A stretch of 64,000 bases of DNA from Streptomyces sp. D2-8 (GCF_023184515.1 NZ_JAAHBP010000011.1:62001-126000); one strand, 5' to 3'; positions 8,852 to 17,469 are shown, counted from the first letter of the stretch. Notes: generated from the letters alone by a model not told the origin. Program-made: numbers and translations.

Positions 8852-9837
8852 CAGGCGGCCGCTCCCGTCGTGGTCACCCGGCGCCGCAGCCGCCGCAGCT
8901 TGGACGAGCGGTCCATGTCCATGGCCTCCAGTGCGTCGGCGAGTGCGTCCTGCGGCATGCGCCGGATGGCCGCCGCGCTCATCGACCGCAGCTGCCTGGC
9001 CACGGCCGGTTCGAACCTGTCTTCGTTGGAGAGGTGGTGGGCGATGATCGCGCAGTACGTCCGCACCGCCTTGGGCAGCAGCCGGTCGGCCTCGCGGTCC
9101 GCGGCCGTCTCCTCGATCACCTGGTCGAAGGCCCGGATGAAGTCGAGCTGGCGGACGTCGCCGATCTGCGTCAGGGACGAGGCGACCCCGCGGCGGTAGA
9201 ACACGCCCAGCAGGCTCACCACGGCGAACGACTCCGCCTCCCGGTGCAGCTTCCAGATCCACGGCCGGTCCTCGGCCGTGCGCAGCCCGTGGGTGAAGTG
9301 GAGCACGCCCTTGTCGACGAGCCGGCGGTGGTACGCGCCGGCCCAGGCGTAGGCGTAGTCCACGGAGGTGGAGCGGTGGGCGGGGAGGATCGCCTCCCGC
9401 GGGTCGAACGCCTCCCAGCGCCGTCCGACCGGGACCCGGTGCACGGAACGGGCGCGCGCGGTGGCCTGGACATGGTCGGTGCGCACGAAGTCGCACCCCA
9501 AGTCGTCCATCGCGGACACCAGTTCGGTGAGGTAGCCGGGGGCCAGCCAGTCGTCGCCGTCCAGGAACGTCAGGTACTCGCCCTGCGCCGCGTCCAGGCC
9601 GGTGTTGCGGGCGGTGGCGAGCCCACCGTTCTGTTCGTGGCGGATGTACCGCACCTGGGCGACATCCGAAAGGTCCTCGGCCGCTCGTTCGAGAATGGCC
9701 GGAGTTTCGTCCTTCGAATGGTCGTCGACCAGGATGAACTCGAAATCGCGGTCGGCGTTCAACCGAAGGCTTCTGAGGGTGTCCGGGGCATATTGCTGCA
9801 CGTTGTAGAACGGCACGATCACGGAAAGCTTAGGCAC
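8851..9837 (-). CDS. Family 2 glycosyltransferase
   Basis: The 328-residue protein opens with the GT-A nucleotide-sugar strand KLSVIVPFYNVQQY, followed by FEFILVDDHSKDET, ARNTGLDAAQGEYLTFLDGDDW (metal-binding DxD) and an ED-containing acceptor region RTAEDRPWIWKLH. It adds a sugar from a nucleotide donor in the cytoplasm. The GTG at 9837 is chosen because the family homology begins there and a TAACGT -10 box (9845-9850, minus strand) ends 7 nt upstream, predicting a leaderless mRNA. It is coupled by TGATG overlap to the polysialyltransferase-like gene, and both probably build one surface polymer. Confidence 0.87.
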   Translation of the reverse strand: MPKLSVIVPFYNVQQYAPDTLRSLRLNADRDFEFILVDDHSKDETPAILERAAEDLSDVAQVRYIRHEQNGGLATARNTGLDAAQGEYLTFLDGDDWLAPGYLTELVSAMDDLGCDFVRTDHVQATARARSVHRVPVGRRWEAFDPREAILPAHRSTSVDYAYAWAGAYHRRLVDKGVLHFTHGLRTAEDRPWIWKLHREAESFAVVSLLGVFYRRGVASSLTQIGDVRQLDFIRAFDQVIEETAADREADRLLPKAVRTYCAIIAHHLSNEDRFEPAVARQLRSMSAAAIRRMPQDALADALEAMDMDRSSKLRRLRRRVTTTGAAA

Positions 9838-10035
9838 CCGCAAAACGTTAGGAGCCCGCCCGGCAGCGGAACTTTCCGGTGAAGGTACACCGAGTGAACT
9901 CCATGTGTCAGAACGGTGCACCCCGTGTACTTCCCGCTTTCCAGCAGGCCAGTTCGGCTCTCGGTGGGCTGTTGTTAACTTTTCGTTGAGTCGCGGTTCC
10001 GCCATACCTCGGATTCGCTTCCTAGCGTCTTCGAC
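9838..10035. promoter_or_regulatory. Divergent promoter region of the glycopolymer cluster
   Basis: This 198-bp region is AT-richer than its surroundings. On the minus strand TAACGT (9845-9850) stands 7 nt before the GTG of the GT2 gene. On the plus strand TAGCGT (10023-10028) stands 7 nt before the GTG at 10036. Both predict leaderless transcripts. The segment TTGTTAACTTTTCGTTGAG upstream is unusually AT-rich for this genome and could hold -35 or activator sites. Confidence 0.55.
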
Positions 10036-11406
10036 GTGCCAGTAAGTACACCGAAGCGCCCGCGAATCGCCGTCCTCGCGGACTCAGACACCCGATGGAA
10101 ATGGGGTGCGCTGACCGCGGACCGCATCGCCCCGGGACCGTCCATGGAAACCGCACCGCGCGAGGGCGCGCAAGTCGGCCCCCTCCTCGACGGATTCCTG
10201 CTGCGCGGCCGGGCGACGCCCACCCCGCGCCAGCTGGCGGAAGTGGGCGTGCGCGCCGACTCGCTGCGGGAGGTCACCGCCGTCGAGTTCCTGCGCGCCA
10301 TGGCCGAGGAGTCCTACGACGTCCTGGTCCTCTCCCTCGTCGGCGGCGGTGTGCAGGCGATGCTGCACGGCCTGGGGCGCGTCTGGCAGGACCGCACCGA
10401 GCGGCCCGTCGTCGTCACCGGCTACGTCGGCGTCGTCTACGAGAAGCTCGCCGACGGCCTGCTGCTGCGGCACGGGGCGGACCTGGTCCTCGCCAACTCC
10501 CGCCAGGACGCGGACCGTTTCCGGGCCGTCTACGAAGGGGTCGGCGCCGACGCCTCCGCGGTGACCGAGGTGGCTCTGCCGTTCCTCGGGGGAGCGCCGT
10601 ACGAAGGCGAGCACGGTCCCTCCGCGGAGCAGGGGCGCAGGCCCTCCACGGTCGTCTTCGCCGCCCAGCCCTCCGTCCCGGAGAGCCGCAAGGACCGTAC
10701 GTACCTGCTGAACCGGCTGGTGCAGCACGCCCGCAGGCACCCCGAGCGCGAGGTGCTGCTGAAGCTGCGCTCCAAGCCGGGCGAACACACCACCCACATC
10801 GAGGAACTGCCGTACCAGAAGCTGGTGCAGCGCCTCGATCCGCCGGACAACTTCCGCCTGGTGTACGGGAACATGGGCGAGGTCCTCGACCGCACCGACC
10901 TGCTGGTGACGGTCAGCTCCACCGCCGCCCTGGAGTCGCTGCACCGCCGTGTGCCGACCGTCGTGCTGACGGACCTCGGCATCCGCGAGTCGCTCGGCAA
11001 CCACCACTTCGTGGGCTCCGGCTGCCTCGCCTCCTGGGACCAGCTCGACGCCGGGCACCGGCCCGAGCCCGACGAGGAGTGGGTCTCCCGGCAGGGCGTC
11101 GCGGCGGACGGATCCTATGACTCCGCCTTCGACGCGGCACGCACACGCATCGCCGAGCTGCTCGACCGGCCCGGCGGCCTGCCCCCGCTGACCCCGTACT
11201 ACACCCCCGTCACCGCACCCGGCTATCTGCCCGGGATCCTCGCCCGCCACCACCTCGGCCCGGACGGCACCCCGCTGCCCGGCGCGCCCGCCGCCGACAC
11301 GGAGCCCGGACCGGTCCGGCAGATCGTGCGCCGGGCGGCGCGCGGCGCCTACCGGCACGGCGTGCAGCGCGTGGCGCCCGTCATCCGGCGGATGGGCGAG
11401 CTGTGA
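10036..11406 (+). CDS. Putative glycosyltransferase (DUF6716-like)
   Basis: The 456-residue protein begins RIAVLADSDTRWKWG, has a GT-B-like arrangement with a central VVVTGYVGVVYEKLADGLLLR region and a C-terminal half with LLKLRSKPGEHTTHIE and VSSTAALESLHRR. That half resembles the KPHP and Ser/Thr motifs of sialyltransferase-like enzymes. I read it as the actinobacterial DUF6716 putative glycosyltransferase family. GTG 10036 is preceded by TAGCGT 7 nt upstream, so it is probably leaderless. It overlaps the next open frame by 4 nt and leads the plus-strand nonulosonic-acid operon. Donor and acceptor are unknown. Confidence 0.68.
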   Translation: MPVSTPKRPRIAVLADSDTRWKWGALTADRIAPGPSMETAPREGAQVGPLLDGFLLRGRATPTPRQLAEVGVRADSLREVTAVEFLRAMAEESYDVLVLSLVGGGVQAMLHGLGRVWQDRTERPVVVTGYVGVVYEKLADGLLLRHGADLVLANSRQDADRFRAVYEGVGADASAVTEVALPFLGGAPYEGEHGPSAEQGRRPSTVVFAAQPSVPESRKDRTYLLNRLVQHARRHPEREVLLKLRSKPGEHTTHIEELPYQKLVQRLDPPDNFRLVYGNMGEVLDRTDLLVTVSSTAALESLHRRVPTVVLTDLGIRESLGNHHFVGSGCLASWDQLDAGHRPEPDEEWVSRQGVAADGSYDSAFDAARTRIAELLDRPGGLPPLTPYYTPVTAPGYLPGILARHHLGPDGTPLPGAPAADTEPGPVRQIVRRAARGAYRHGVQRVAPVIRRMGEL

Positions 11407-11450
11407 GCCGCCCCGAGACCTCCGCCCACGGAGCCCAAGGAGTAGTCCCC

Positions 11451-12725
11451 ATGTCCCGACCCGAAGCGGGCCGAGGCGCCTCGGTGCGCCGCGTGCTCGC
11501 GGTGATCCCCGCGCGCGGCGGCTCCAAGGGCGTGCCCGCGAAGAACCTCCTGCCCGTCGGCGGTGTCCCGCTGGTGGCCCGGGCGGTGCGCGAGTGCCGG
11601 TCGGCCCGGCTGGTGACCGACGTCGTGGTCTCCACCGACGACCAGGCCATCGCGGCCGCCGCCCGCCAGGCCGGCGCCGAGGTCGTGCTGCGGCCCGCCG
11701 CCATCGCCGGCGACACGGCCACCTCCGAGGCCGCCGTCCTGCACGCCATGGACGCCCACGAGGCCCTGCACGGGGCGCCGGTGGACGTCGTCCTGCTCGT
11801 GCAGTGCACCAGCCCGTTCATCGTCCGCGAGGACATCGACGGGGTGGCGGGCGCGATCGCCGAGAACGGCGCCGACACCGCGGTGACCGTGGCACCGTTC
11901 CACGGGTTCATCTGGCGGGACGCCGAGTCCGCCGAGGACGTCGTCGCTGCCGGATCCGTCGCGGAGCAGGACGCCGCGGTCGGCGGCGGTTACGGCGTCA
12001 ACCACGACAAGTCCTTCCGGCCCCGCCGCCAGGACCGCCCCCAGGACCTGCTGGAGACCGGCGCCGCCTACGCCATGGAGGCGACCGGCTTCCGCAAGCA
12101 CCGGCACCGCTTCTTCGGCCGCACCGAGCTGGTCCGCACGGACCCCGCGCGCGTGCTGGAGATCGACGACCCGCACGACCTCGCCCGCGCCCGGGCCCTC
12201 GCCCCGCTCTTCGACGCGGACCGGCCCGGCGCGCTCCCGACCGCCGACGACATCGACGCGGTCGTCCTCGACTTCGACGGCACCCAGACCGACGACCGGG
12301 TGCTCGTCGACTCCGACGGACGGGAGTTCGTCTCCGTGCACCGCGGGGACGGACTGGGCATCGCGGCCCTCCGCAGGAGCGGCCTGAAGATGCTGATCCT
12401 GTCCACGGAACAGAACCCTGTGGTCGCCGCCCGGGCCCGGAAGCTCAAGCTCCCGGTGCTGCACGGCATCGACCGCAAGGACCTCGCGCTGAAGCAGTGG
12501 TGCGAGGAGCAGGGCATCGCGCCGGAGCGCGTGCTCTACGTCGGCAACGACGTCAATGACCTCCCGTGCTTCGCCCTCGTGGGCTGGCCCGTGGCGGTCG
12601 CGAGCGCCCACGACGTCGTGCGCGGCGCCGCACGCGCGGTCACCACCGTCCCCGGTGGCGACGGCGCGATCCGAGAGATCGCCAGCTGGATCCTCGGCCC
12701 CTCTCTCGATTCCCTCACCAAGTAA
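11451..12725 (+). CDS. Acylneuraminate/Kdn cytidylyltransferase fused to HAD phosphatase
   Basis: The 424-residue protein has two enzymes in one chain. Residues about 14-250 form a CMP-nonulosonate synthetase with IPARGGSKGVPAKN (residues 19-32) and QCTSPFI. Residues about 270-424 form a KdsC-like HAD phosphatase with DFDGTQTDDRV (D274 and D276), LSTEQNP, a conserved Lys and VGNDVNDL. The first would make CMP-Kdn or CMP-sialate from CTP; the second would remove a 9-phosphate from the preceding intermediate. AAGGAG at 11437-11442 with 8-nt spacing selects ATG 11451 over an overlapping GTG at 11403. NeuB follows 13 bp later. Confidence 0.88.
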   Translation: MSRPEAGRGASVRRVLAVIPARGGSKGVPAKNLLPVGGVPLVARAVRECRSARLVTDVVVSTDDQAIAAAARQAGAEVVLRPAAIAGDTATSEAAVLHAMDAHEALHGAPVDVVLLVQCTSPFIVREDIDGVAGAIAENGADTAVTVAPFHGFIWRDAESAEDVVAAGSVAEQDAAVGGGYGVNHDKSFRPRRQDRPQDLLETGAAYAMEATGFRKHRHRFFGRTELVRTDPARVLEIDDPHDLARARALAPLFDADRPGALPTADDIDAVVLDFDGTQTDDRVLVDSDGREFVSVHRGDGLGIAALRRSGLKMLILSTEQNPVVAARARKLKLPVLHGIDRKDLALKQWCEEQGIAPERVLYVGNDVNDLPCFALVGWPVAVASAHDVVRGAARAVTTVPGGDGAIREIASWILGPSLDSLTK

Positions 12726-12738
12726 GGACATCTCTGCC

Positions 12739-13677
12739 ATGAGCACCAACTCCCGTATCCGCCGGTTCGGTTCGCGCGAGGTCGGCCCGGGCCGCCCGGT
12801 CTACGTCTGCGGCGAGATCGGCATCAACCACAACGGCGAGCTGGAGAACGCCTTCAAGCTGATCGACGCCGCCGCCGAGGCCGGCTGCGACGCCGTCAAG
12901 TTCCAGAAGCGCACCCCGGAGATCTGCACCCCGCGCGATCAGTGGGACATCGAGCGCGACACGCCCTGGGGCCGGATGACCTACATCGACTACCGCCACC
13001 GCGTGGAGTTCGGCGAGGACGAGTACCGCGCCATCGACGACTACTGCAAGTCGAAGAACATCGACTGGTTCGCCTCCCCGTGGGACACCGAGGCCGTCGC
13101 CTTCCTGGAGAAGTTCGACGTCCCCGCCCACAAGGTCGCCTCCGCCTCCCTCACGGACGACGAGCTGCTGCAGGCCCTGCGCTCCACGGGCCGCGCGGTG
13201 ATCCTCTCCACCGGCATGTCGACGCCGAAGCAGATCCGCCACGCGGTCGAGGTCCTCGGCTCCGACAACATCCTGATGTGCCACGCCACGTCGACCTACC
13301 CGGCGAAGGCCGACGAGCTCAACCTGCGCGTCATCAACACCCTCCAGCAGGAGTTCCCGAACGTCCCGATCGGCTACTCCGGCCACGAGACCGGCCTGCA
13401 GACCACCCTCGCCGCGGTCGCCCTGGGCGCCACCTTCGTCGAGCGCCACATCACCCTCGACCGCGCCATGTGGGGCTCGGACCAGGCCGCGTCCGTGGAG
13501 CCGCAGGGCCTCACGCGCCTCGTCCGCGACATCCGCACCATCGAGGCCTCCCTCGGTGACGGCGTCAAGAAGGTCTACGAGTCCGAGCTCGGCCCGATGA
13601 AGAAGCTGCGCCGCGTCGCCGGTGTGGTCGCCGAGGCGGAGATCGCCGACGCGGCGGGCGAGCCGGTCGGCGTCTGA
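12739..13677 (+). CDS. NeuB-type nonulosonate (Kdn/sialic acid) synthase without SAF domain
   Basis: The 312-residue TIM barrel has YVCGEIGINHNGELENAFKLI, DAVKFQKRTPE, DWFASPWDTEAV, KVASASLTDDELL, ILSTGMSTPKQI, CHATSTYPAK, GYSGHETG and FVERHITLDRAMWGSD. These are all signatures of PEP-dependent sialate synthases. It ends at GVVAEAEIADAAGEPVGV, just where NeuB proteins normally enter a C-terminal antifreeze-like (SAF) domain, so it is about 35-40 residues short. It should condense PEP with mannose-6-phosphate or N-acetylmannosamine. AAGGA (12724-12728) precedes ATG 12739. It is co-operonic with the cytidylyltransferase-phosphatase. Confidence 0.88.
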   Translation: MSTNSRIRRFGSREVGPGRPVYVCGEIGINHNGELENAFKLIDAAAEAGCDAVKFQKRTPEICTPRDQWDIERDTPWGRMTYIDYRHRVEFGEDEYRAIDDYCKSKNIDWFASPWDTEAVAFLEKFDVPAHKVASASLTDDELLQALRSTGRAVILSTGMSTPKQIRHAVEVLGSDNILMCHATSTYPAKADELNLRVINTLQQEFPNVPIGYSGHETGLQTTLAAVALGATFVERHITLDRAMWGSDQAASVEPQGLTRLVRDIRTIEASLGDGVKKVYESELGPMKKLRRVAGVVAEAEIADAAGEPVGV

Positions 13678-13724
13678 ACGCACCACCCCCACAACCCCCC
13701 TTACGACGGGACGGTCGTACGTCG

Positions 13725-14951
13725 ATGAGCCCCCGCGCCGGGAACGCCGGCCCCCACACTCTCGCCTTCGTCGAGAGCCCGGTACAGCTGCTGAACGTGC
13801 TGGAGTGGGCGCACGCGCACGCGCCCGGCGTGGGGCTCACCCTCGTGGTGCTGTCGCCCGTCGACCCGATGACGCGCGGCCAGCTGCGGCGGATGTCCGA
13901 CCTGGCCCGCGACGAGGGGCACCAGGTCCGCTGGGAGGAAGCGCGCGGCGGGCCCCTGGCGCCCTTCCAGACCGTCGGCGGCCTGACCGGCCTGCTCCGC
14001 AGGGCGCGCCGGGTCGTGCTGGGGGACCCCTTCTCCCGCTACGTCCAGCTGCTGCTGACGATCACCCGCGCCCGTGACCTGGTCGTCGTCGACGACGGCA
14101 CGGCGACGATGGAGTTCGTCGGGCAGCTGGCCCGGGGCGAACGGCTGGTGCGCTGGCACCGTAAGGGCGGCCGCCCCGGCCCGCGGGACGTGATCTTCGC
14201 GCCGGTGTCGGCCTCGGCCCGCCGCCGGCTGACCCCCGACGACCGTCGCCACATCGAGATCTTCTCCTCCATGCCGATGGAGGAGACCCCCGCGGGTGTC
14301 ACGGTCACCGCCCACACCTTCGCCTGGACCCGGGCCCGCTTCGGCCCGCCGCGCATCACCAAGGGCGCGGACATGGTGGGCACGTCCCTGGTGGAGACGG
14401 GGGTGGTGGACGACGGCCGCTACCTGGAGGCCGTCCACGCCCTGGCCAGGGCCCATGGCGCCACCCGCTACTTCGCCCACCGCCGCGAGAGCACGGACAA
14501 GCTCCACCGCCTCGCGGCCGCTACGGGCCTGGAGATCGTCCGCCCCGAACTCCCCCTCGAACTGATCGCCCGCCGCGGCCCCATCGGCCGGACGGTCCTC
14601 AGCTTCCCGTCCACGGTCGTCCACACCCTCCCCCTGGCCCTGTCCGGCACGGAGGTCCGAGTCGCGGTCTGCGACATCGACCCGGCGTGGCTGACCGACA
14701 CCGCGTCCCCGCGGGCCCAGGGCTTCCTGTCGGGGGTGACGGGCACGGCCCGGGACGTCCACCGGCTGTCCCCGACGGACCCGACGGACCCGACGGATCC
14801 GACGGACCCGGACACCGTCACGGGCACCCGGGACCCACTCGGCCCGACGCGCTTCCCCGGGACGGCGACCTTCTCCGGCACCTCGGCTCCCCCGGGCATG
14901 AGCGGCCCGGCCGGGACGGCGGGAGCTGCGGGGGCGGTGGCCGCGGGCTAG
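13725..14951 (+). CDS. Sialyltransferase-like glycosyltransferase with low-complexity tail
   Basis: The 408-residue protein has the motif series of bacterial sialyltransferases: LAFVESPVQLLNVLEW at the N terminus, VVVDDGTATMEF (D123-D124-G125), YFAHRRES (His252, with Arg in place of the usual Pro) and LSFPSTVVHTLPL (S296-T297). The last 85 residues are a low-complexity PTDP/Gly/Thr/Ser tail. It lies 47 bp behind the synthase and probably transfers the CMP-sugar made by this operon. The His-Arg variation of the HP motif is odd and may mark a subfamily. Exact linkage and acceptor are unknown. Confidence 0.68.
   Translation: MSPRAGNAGPHTLAFVESPVQLLNVLEWAHAHAPGVGLTLVVLSPVDPMTRGQLRRMSDLARDEGHQVRWEEARGGPLAPFQTVGGLTGLLRRARRVVLGDPFSRYVQLLLTITRARDLVVVDDGTATMEFVGQLARGERLVRWHRKGGRPGPRDVIFAPVSASARRRLTPDDRRHIEIFSSMPMEETPAGVTVTAHTFAWTRARFGPPRITKGADMVGTSLVETGVVDDGRYLEAVHALARAHGATRYFAHRRESTDKLHRLAAATGLEIVRPELPLELIARRGPIGRTVLSFPSTVVHTLPLALSGTEVRVAVCDIDPAWLTDTASPRAQGFLSGVTGTARDVHRLSPTDPTDPTDPTDPDTVTGTRDPLGPTRFPGTATFSGTSAPPGMSGPAGTAGAAGAVAAG
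14772..14807 (+). repeat. Four 9-bp tandem repeats encoding PTD
   Basis: CCGACGGAC repeats four times (third copy CCGACGGAT) in the tail of the sialyltransferase-like gene and gives a (PTD)n linker. Slippage here would keep the frame. Confidence 0.7.
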
Positions 14952-14962
14952 GGGCTCCTCAA

Positions 14963-14979
14963 GGGGCCGGTCGGGCCCC
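14963..14979 (+). terminator. Candidate terminator of the nonulosonate operon
   Basis: A short GC hairpin (GGGGCC with GGCCCC, 5-nt loop) lies 12 bp after the stop of the last operon gene. Another 250 bp without a recognisable gene follow. No U-tract. Confidence 0.35.
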
Positions 14980-15232
14980 CTGGCGACGGTGCTGTGGCGC
15001 GTTGGCCGCCCGGTGGTCGCGCGGGACGCGGTGGCGGCGGGGGCAGGGGCGGGCTGAAGGTGTCGCGGTGCGTTCCCGGGCCGGCGCCGCGGCAGCGGTG
15101 TGCCGGCTGCGGGCCGGGGGCCGGTCGTGACGGTGTTACCGGGCGCCCCTGGCCCGGCGTGTCCGGCAGGGGCGGTCGCCGCCGCGCGGAAGAGCCTGGG
15201 CCGGCGTCGGCGAGCTGCCCGGGCCGGGCTCG

Positions 15233-15925
15233 TCAGGAGGCCTCGGTGTCCGGCCCGGCGGCCGCGGCGGGCTTGCGTGCGAGCAGGAACGCGCGCGGCA
15301 TCCTCTCCTCGCCCTGGGGTTCGCGCAGCACCCGGGCGTACAGGTCCAGGCCCGCCTCCGCGAGGAGGTCCGCCACGGATTCCGGCGTGCGCCAGTGGTA
15401 GTCGAGCGAGATCTCCAGGCCGTAGCGCTCGGACGCGCGCAGATGCCCGCTCTCCTCCCCGGACTGGAAGCCGAGCAGGACGGGCGCGCCCGGCGCGAGG
15501 ACGCGGTGGAACTCGGCGAACGCCGACGGCAGGTGCTCGTCCGGCACATGGATGATCGAGTAGAGCGCGACGATGCCCCCGAGCGTCTCGTCCGGCAGGT
15601 CCAGCGCCGTCATCGACCCGACGTGGAACCTCAGCTCCGGATGCGCCCGGCGGGCGAGCGCCACCATGCGGGGCGAGACGTCGATCCCGAACACCGGCTG
15701 GCCGAAACCGTGCAACCGCGCCGCCACGTACCCGGGGCCGCTGCCGAGGTCGGCGACCGGAGCCCGCGAAGGCCCCTCGAGCGCCCGGGCCAGCTCCGCG
15801 AAGACCGTGAGCAGCGCACTCTCCAGCGGTCTCCCGGCCAGGCTGTCGGGGTGTTCGGCGGCATACGCCTCGGCGATGACGTCGTACGAGGCCTGCGTGG
15901 ACTGTAGGAAATCGGGGGCGCGCAC
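15233..15925 (-). CDS. Class I SAM-dependent methyltransferase (UbiE-like)
   Basis: The 230-residue protein has a standard methyltransferase fold: YDVIAEAYAAEH, motif I VADLGSGPGYVAARL, GIDVSPRMVALARR, FHVGSMTALDLPDETLGGIVALYSIIHVP and FHRVLAPGAPVLLGFQSG. Small-molecule methylation is the likely role; the substrate is not indicated. Of two GTG codons, 15925 is chosen because TAGTGT (15933-15938, minus strand) ends 7 nt before it, predicting a leaderless mRNA; GTG 15934 would lie inside that box. It stands alone, convergent to the glycopolymer operon and divergent from the amidohydrolase gene. Confidence 0.82.
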   Translation of the reverse strand: MRAPDFLQSTQASYDVIAEAYAAEHPDSLAGRPLESALLTVFAELARALEGPSRAPVADLGSGPGYVAARLHGFGQPVFGIDVSPRMVALARRAHPELRFHVGSMTALDLPDETLGGIVALYSIIHVPDEHLPSAFAEFHRVLAPGAPVLLGFQSGEESGHLRASERYGLEISLDYHWRTPESVADLLAEAGLDLYARVLREPQGEERMPRAFLLARKPAAAAGPDTEAS

Positions 15926-16212
15926 GAGGCGCACACTAGCGGGGGCGCGCGTCCGGCAGATGAACAAGCCCGTGTTCGCCGCGCAGGGCGTGGTATCCGT
16001 GGAGAGGATGGATGGATACCGGAGTCGTGACGCCGATGTGGCCGAAGTCACACTCTGGGGGATGGGCGGCCCGGCCCGGCCTAAAAAGCAGGCCAGTTTA
16101 CCCATCTCAGTTGATAGCTATGCGCCCGGCGGTCATATTTTCTTCCCCTATCGGGTTGAAGTTTTGTTGATCCAGGGTCAGGAGACCGCCCCGGCGCCCT
16201 ACCCTTCAGAGG
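15926..16212. promoter_or_regulatory. Divergent, unusually AT-rich intergenic region
   Basis: This 287-bp spacer separates the methyltransferase from the amidohydrolase. Bases about 16080-16175 are strikingly AT-rich for this genome (runs such as AAAAAGC, CATATTTTC, GAAGTTTTGTTGATC). TACCCT at 16200-16205 ends 7 nt before GTG 16213 and is the likely -10 of the amidohydrolase. No operator was recognised. Confidence 0.45.
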
Positions 16213-17457
16213 GTGAAGCAATTGATGTCACCGGAGTCCGAGGTCGATCTTCCCGGGGGAGCCGTACTTCCCGGTGCGCTGCCCGACGCTCTGCGGGCCG
16301 AGCTCATCGCGTTCCGACGCGACATGCACATGCACCCGGAGCTCGGCAACCAGGAGTTCCGCACGACCGCCGCGATCAAGGAGCGGCTCGAGCGGGCCGG
16401 CCTCAAGCCGCGCGTCCTCGCCGTGGGGACCGGACTCGTCTGTGACATCGGCGTGGAGGGCGAGCAGTGGGACGGAGGTCCCAGCATGCTCGCCCTGCGG
16501 GCCGACATCGACGGCCTGCCCATCCCGGACACCAAGGCGGACTGCCCGTACCGCTCGACCGTGCCCGACCGCGCGCACGCCTGCGGTCACGACGTGCACA
16601 CCACCGTCGTGCTCGGCGCCGGCCTCGTCCTCGCCGAACTGCACCGGCAGGGTGCGCTGCCCCGCCCCGTGCGGCTGATCTTCCAGCCCGCCGAGGAGGT
16701 GCTGCCCGGCGGCGCCGCCGACGTCATCAAGTGCGGGGCGCTGGAAGGCGTCGGCGCGATCATCGCCGTGCACTGCGACCCGCGCGTGGACGCGGGCAAG
16801 ATCGGACTCCGCGAGGGCCCCATCACCTCCGCCTGCGACCGGCTGGAGATCGGTCTCGACGGCCCGGGCGGCCACACCGCCCGCCCCCACCTCACGACCG
16901 ACCTGGTCACCGCCGCGGCCCGCGTCGTCACCGACGTGCCCGCGCTGGTCGGCCGGCGCTTCGACAGTCGCAGCGGGCTCGCCATCACCTGGGGCCGCGT
17001 CGAGTCGGGCCACGCGCCGAACGTGATCCCGCAGCACGCCGAGCTCTCCGGCACCGTCCGCTGCCTCGACATCGACGCGTGGCGGCAGGCCCCCGACGTC
17101 GTGGTCGCGGCCATCGACGAGATCGCCAACCTGTACCGCGCCAAGTCGGAGATCAACTACGTGCGCGGCGTTCCGCCCGTCGTCAACGAGCCCGGCGTCA
17201 CCGAGCTGCTGCGCGACGCCATGATCGCCCGGCGCGGAGTCGAGTCCGTCGAGGGCACCGAGCAGAGCCTCGGCGGCGAGGACTTCTCCTGGTACCTGGA
17301 GCGCGTCCCCGGCGCCATGGCCCGCCTGGGCGTCCGCACCCCCGGCGAACGCCAGGTGCGCGACCTCCACCAGGGCGACTTCGACGTCGACGAGTCGGCC
17401 ATCACCGTCGGCGTGGAACTCTTCACGGCAGCGGCCCTGGTCAACGGGCTCCGCTAG
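16213..17457 (+). CDS. M20 family amidohydrolase/peptidase
   Basis: The 414-residue zinc hydrolase has the M20D layout: FRRDMHMHPELGNQEF, LRADIDGLPI, HACGHDVHTTVVLGA, FQPAEEVLPGGAADVI with the catalytic Glu pair, AVHCDPRVDAG, GPGGHTARP in the dimerisation domain, and GGEDFSWYLERVPGAMARLG. Such enzymes hydrolyse N-acyl amino acids or related amides (hippurate, IAA-amino acids, N-acetyl-diaminopimelate); the substrate is not clear here. GTG 16213 is preceded by TACCCT 7 nt upstream (leaderless); ATG 16225 with a GAGGGTG-like site is the alternative start. Confidence 0.87.
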   Translation: MKQLMSPESEVDLPGGAVLPGALPDALRAELIAFRRDMHMHPELGNQEFRTTAAIKERLERAGLKPRVLAVGTGLVCDIGVEGEQWDGGPSMLALRADIDGLPIPDTKADCPYRSTVPDRAHACGHDVHTTVVLGAGLVLAELHRQGALPRPVRLIFQPAEEVLPGGAADVIKCGALEGVGAIIAVHCDPRVDAGKIGLREGPITSACDRLEIGLDGPGGHTARPHLTTDLVTAAARVVTDVPALVGRRFDSRSGLAITWGRVESGHAPNVIPQHAELSGTVRCLDIDAWRQAPDVVVAAIDEIANLYRAKSEINYVRGVPPVVNEPGVTELLRDAMIARRGVESVEGTEQSLGGEDFSWYLERVPGAMARLGVRTPGERQVRDLHQGDFDVDESAITVGVELFTAAALVNGLR

Positions 17458-17469
17458 ATCCCGCCCACT

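Noticed and set aside
7520..9496. A 658-residue glycosyltransferase on the minus strand
   Set aside because: The first 215 residues are the GT2 gene read in the wrong frame. The sialyltransferase-like protein begins at ATG 8851.
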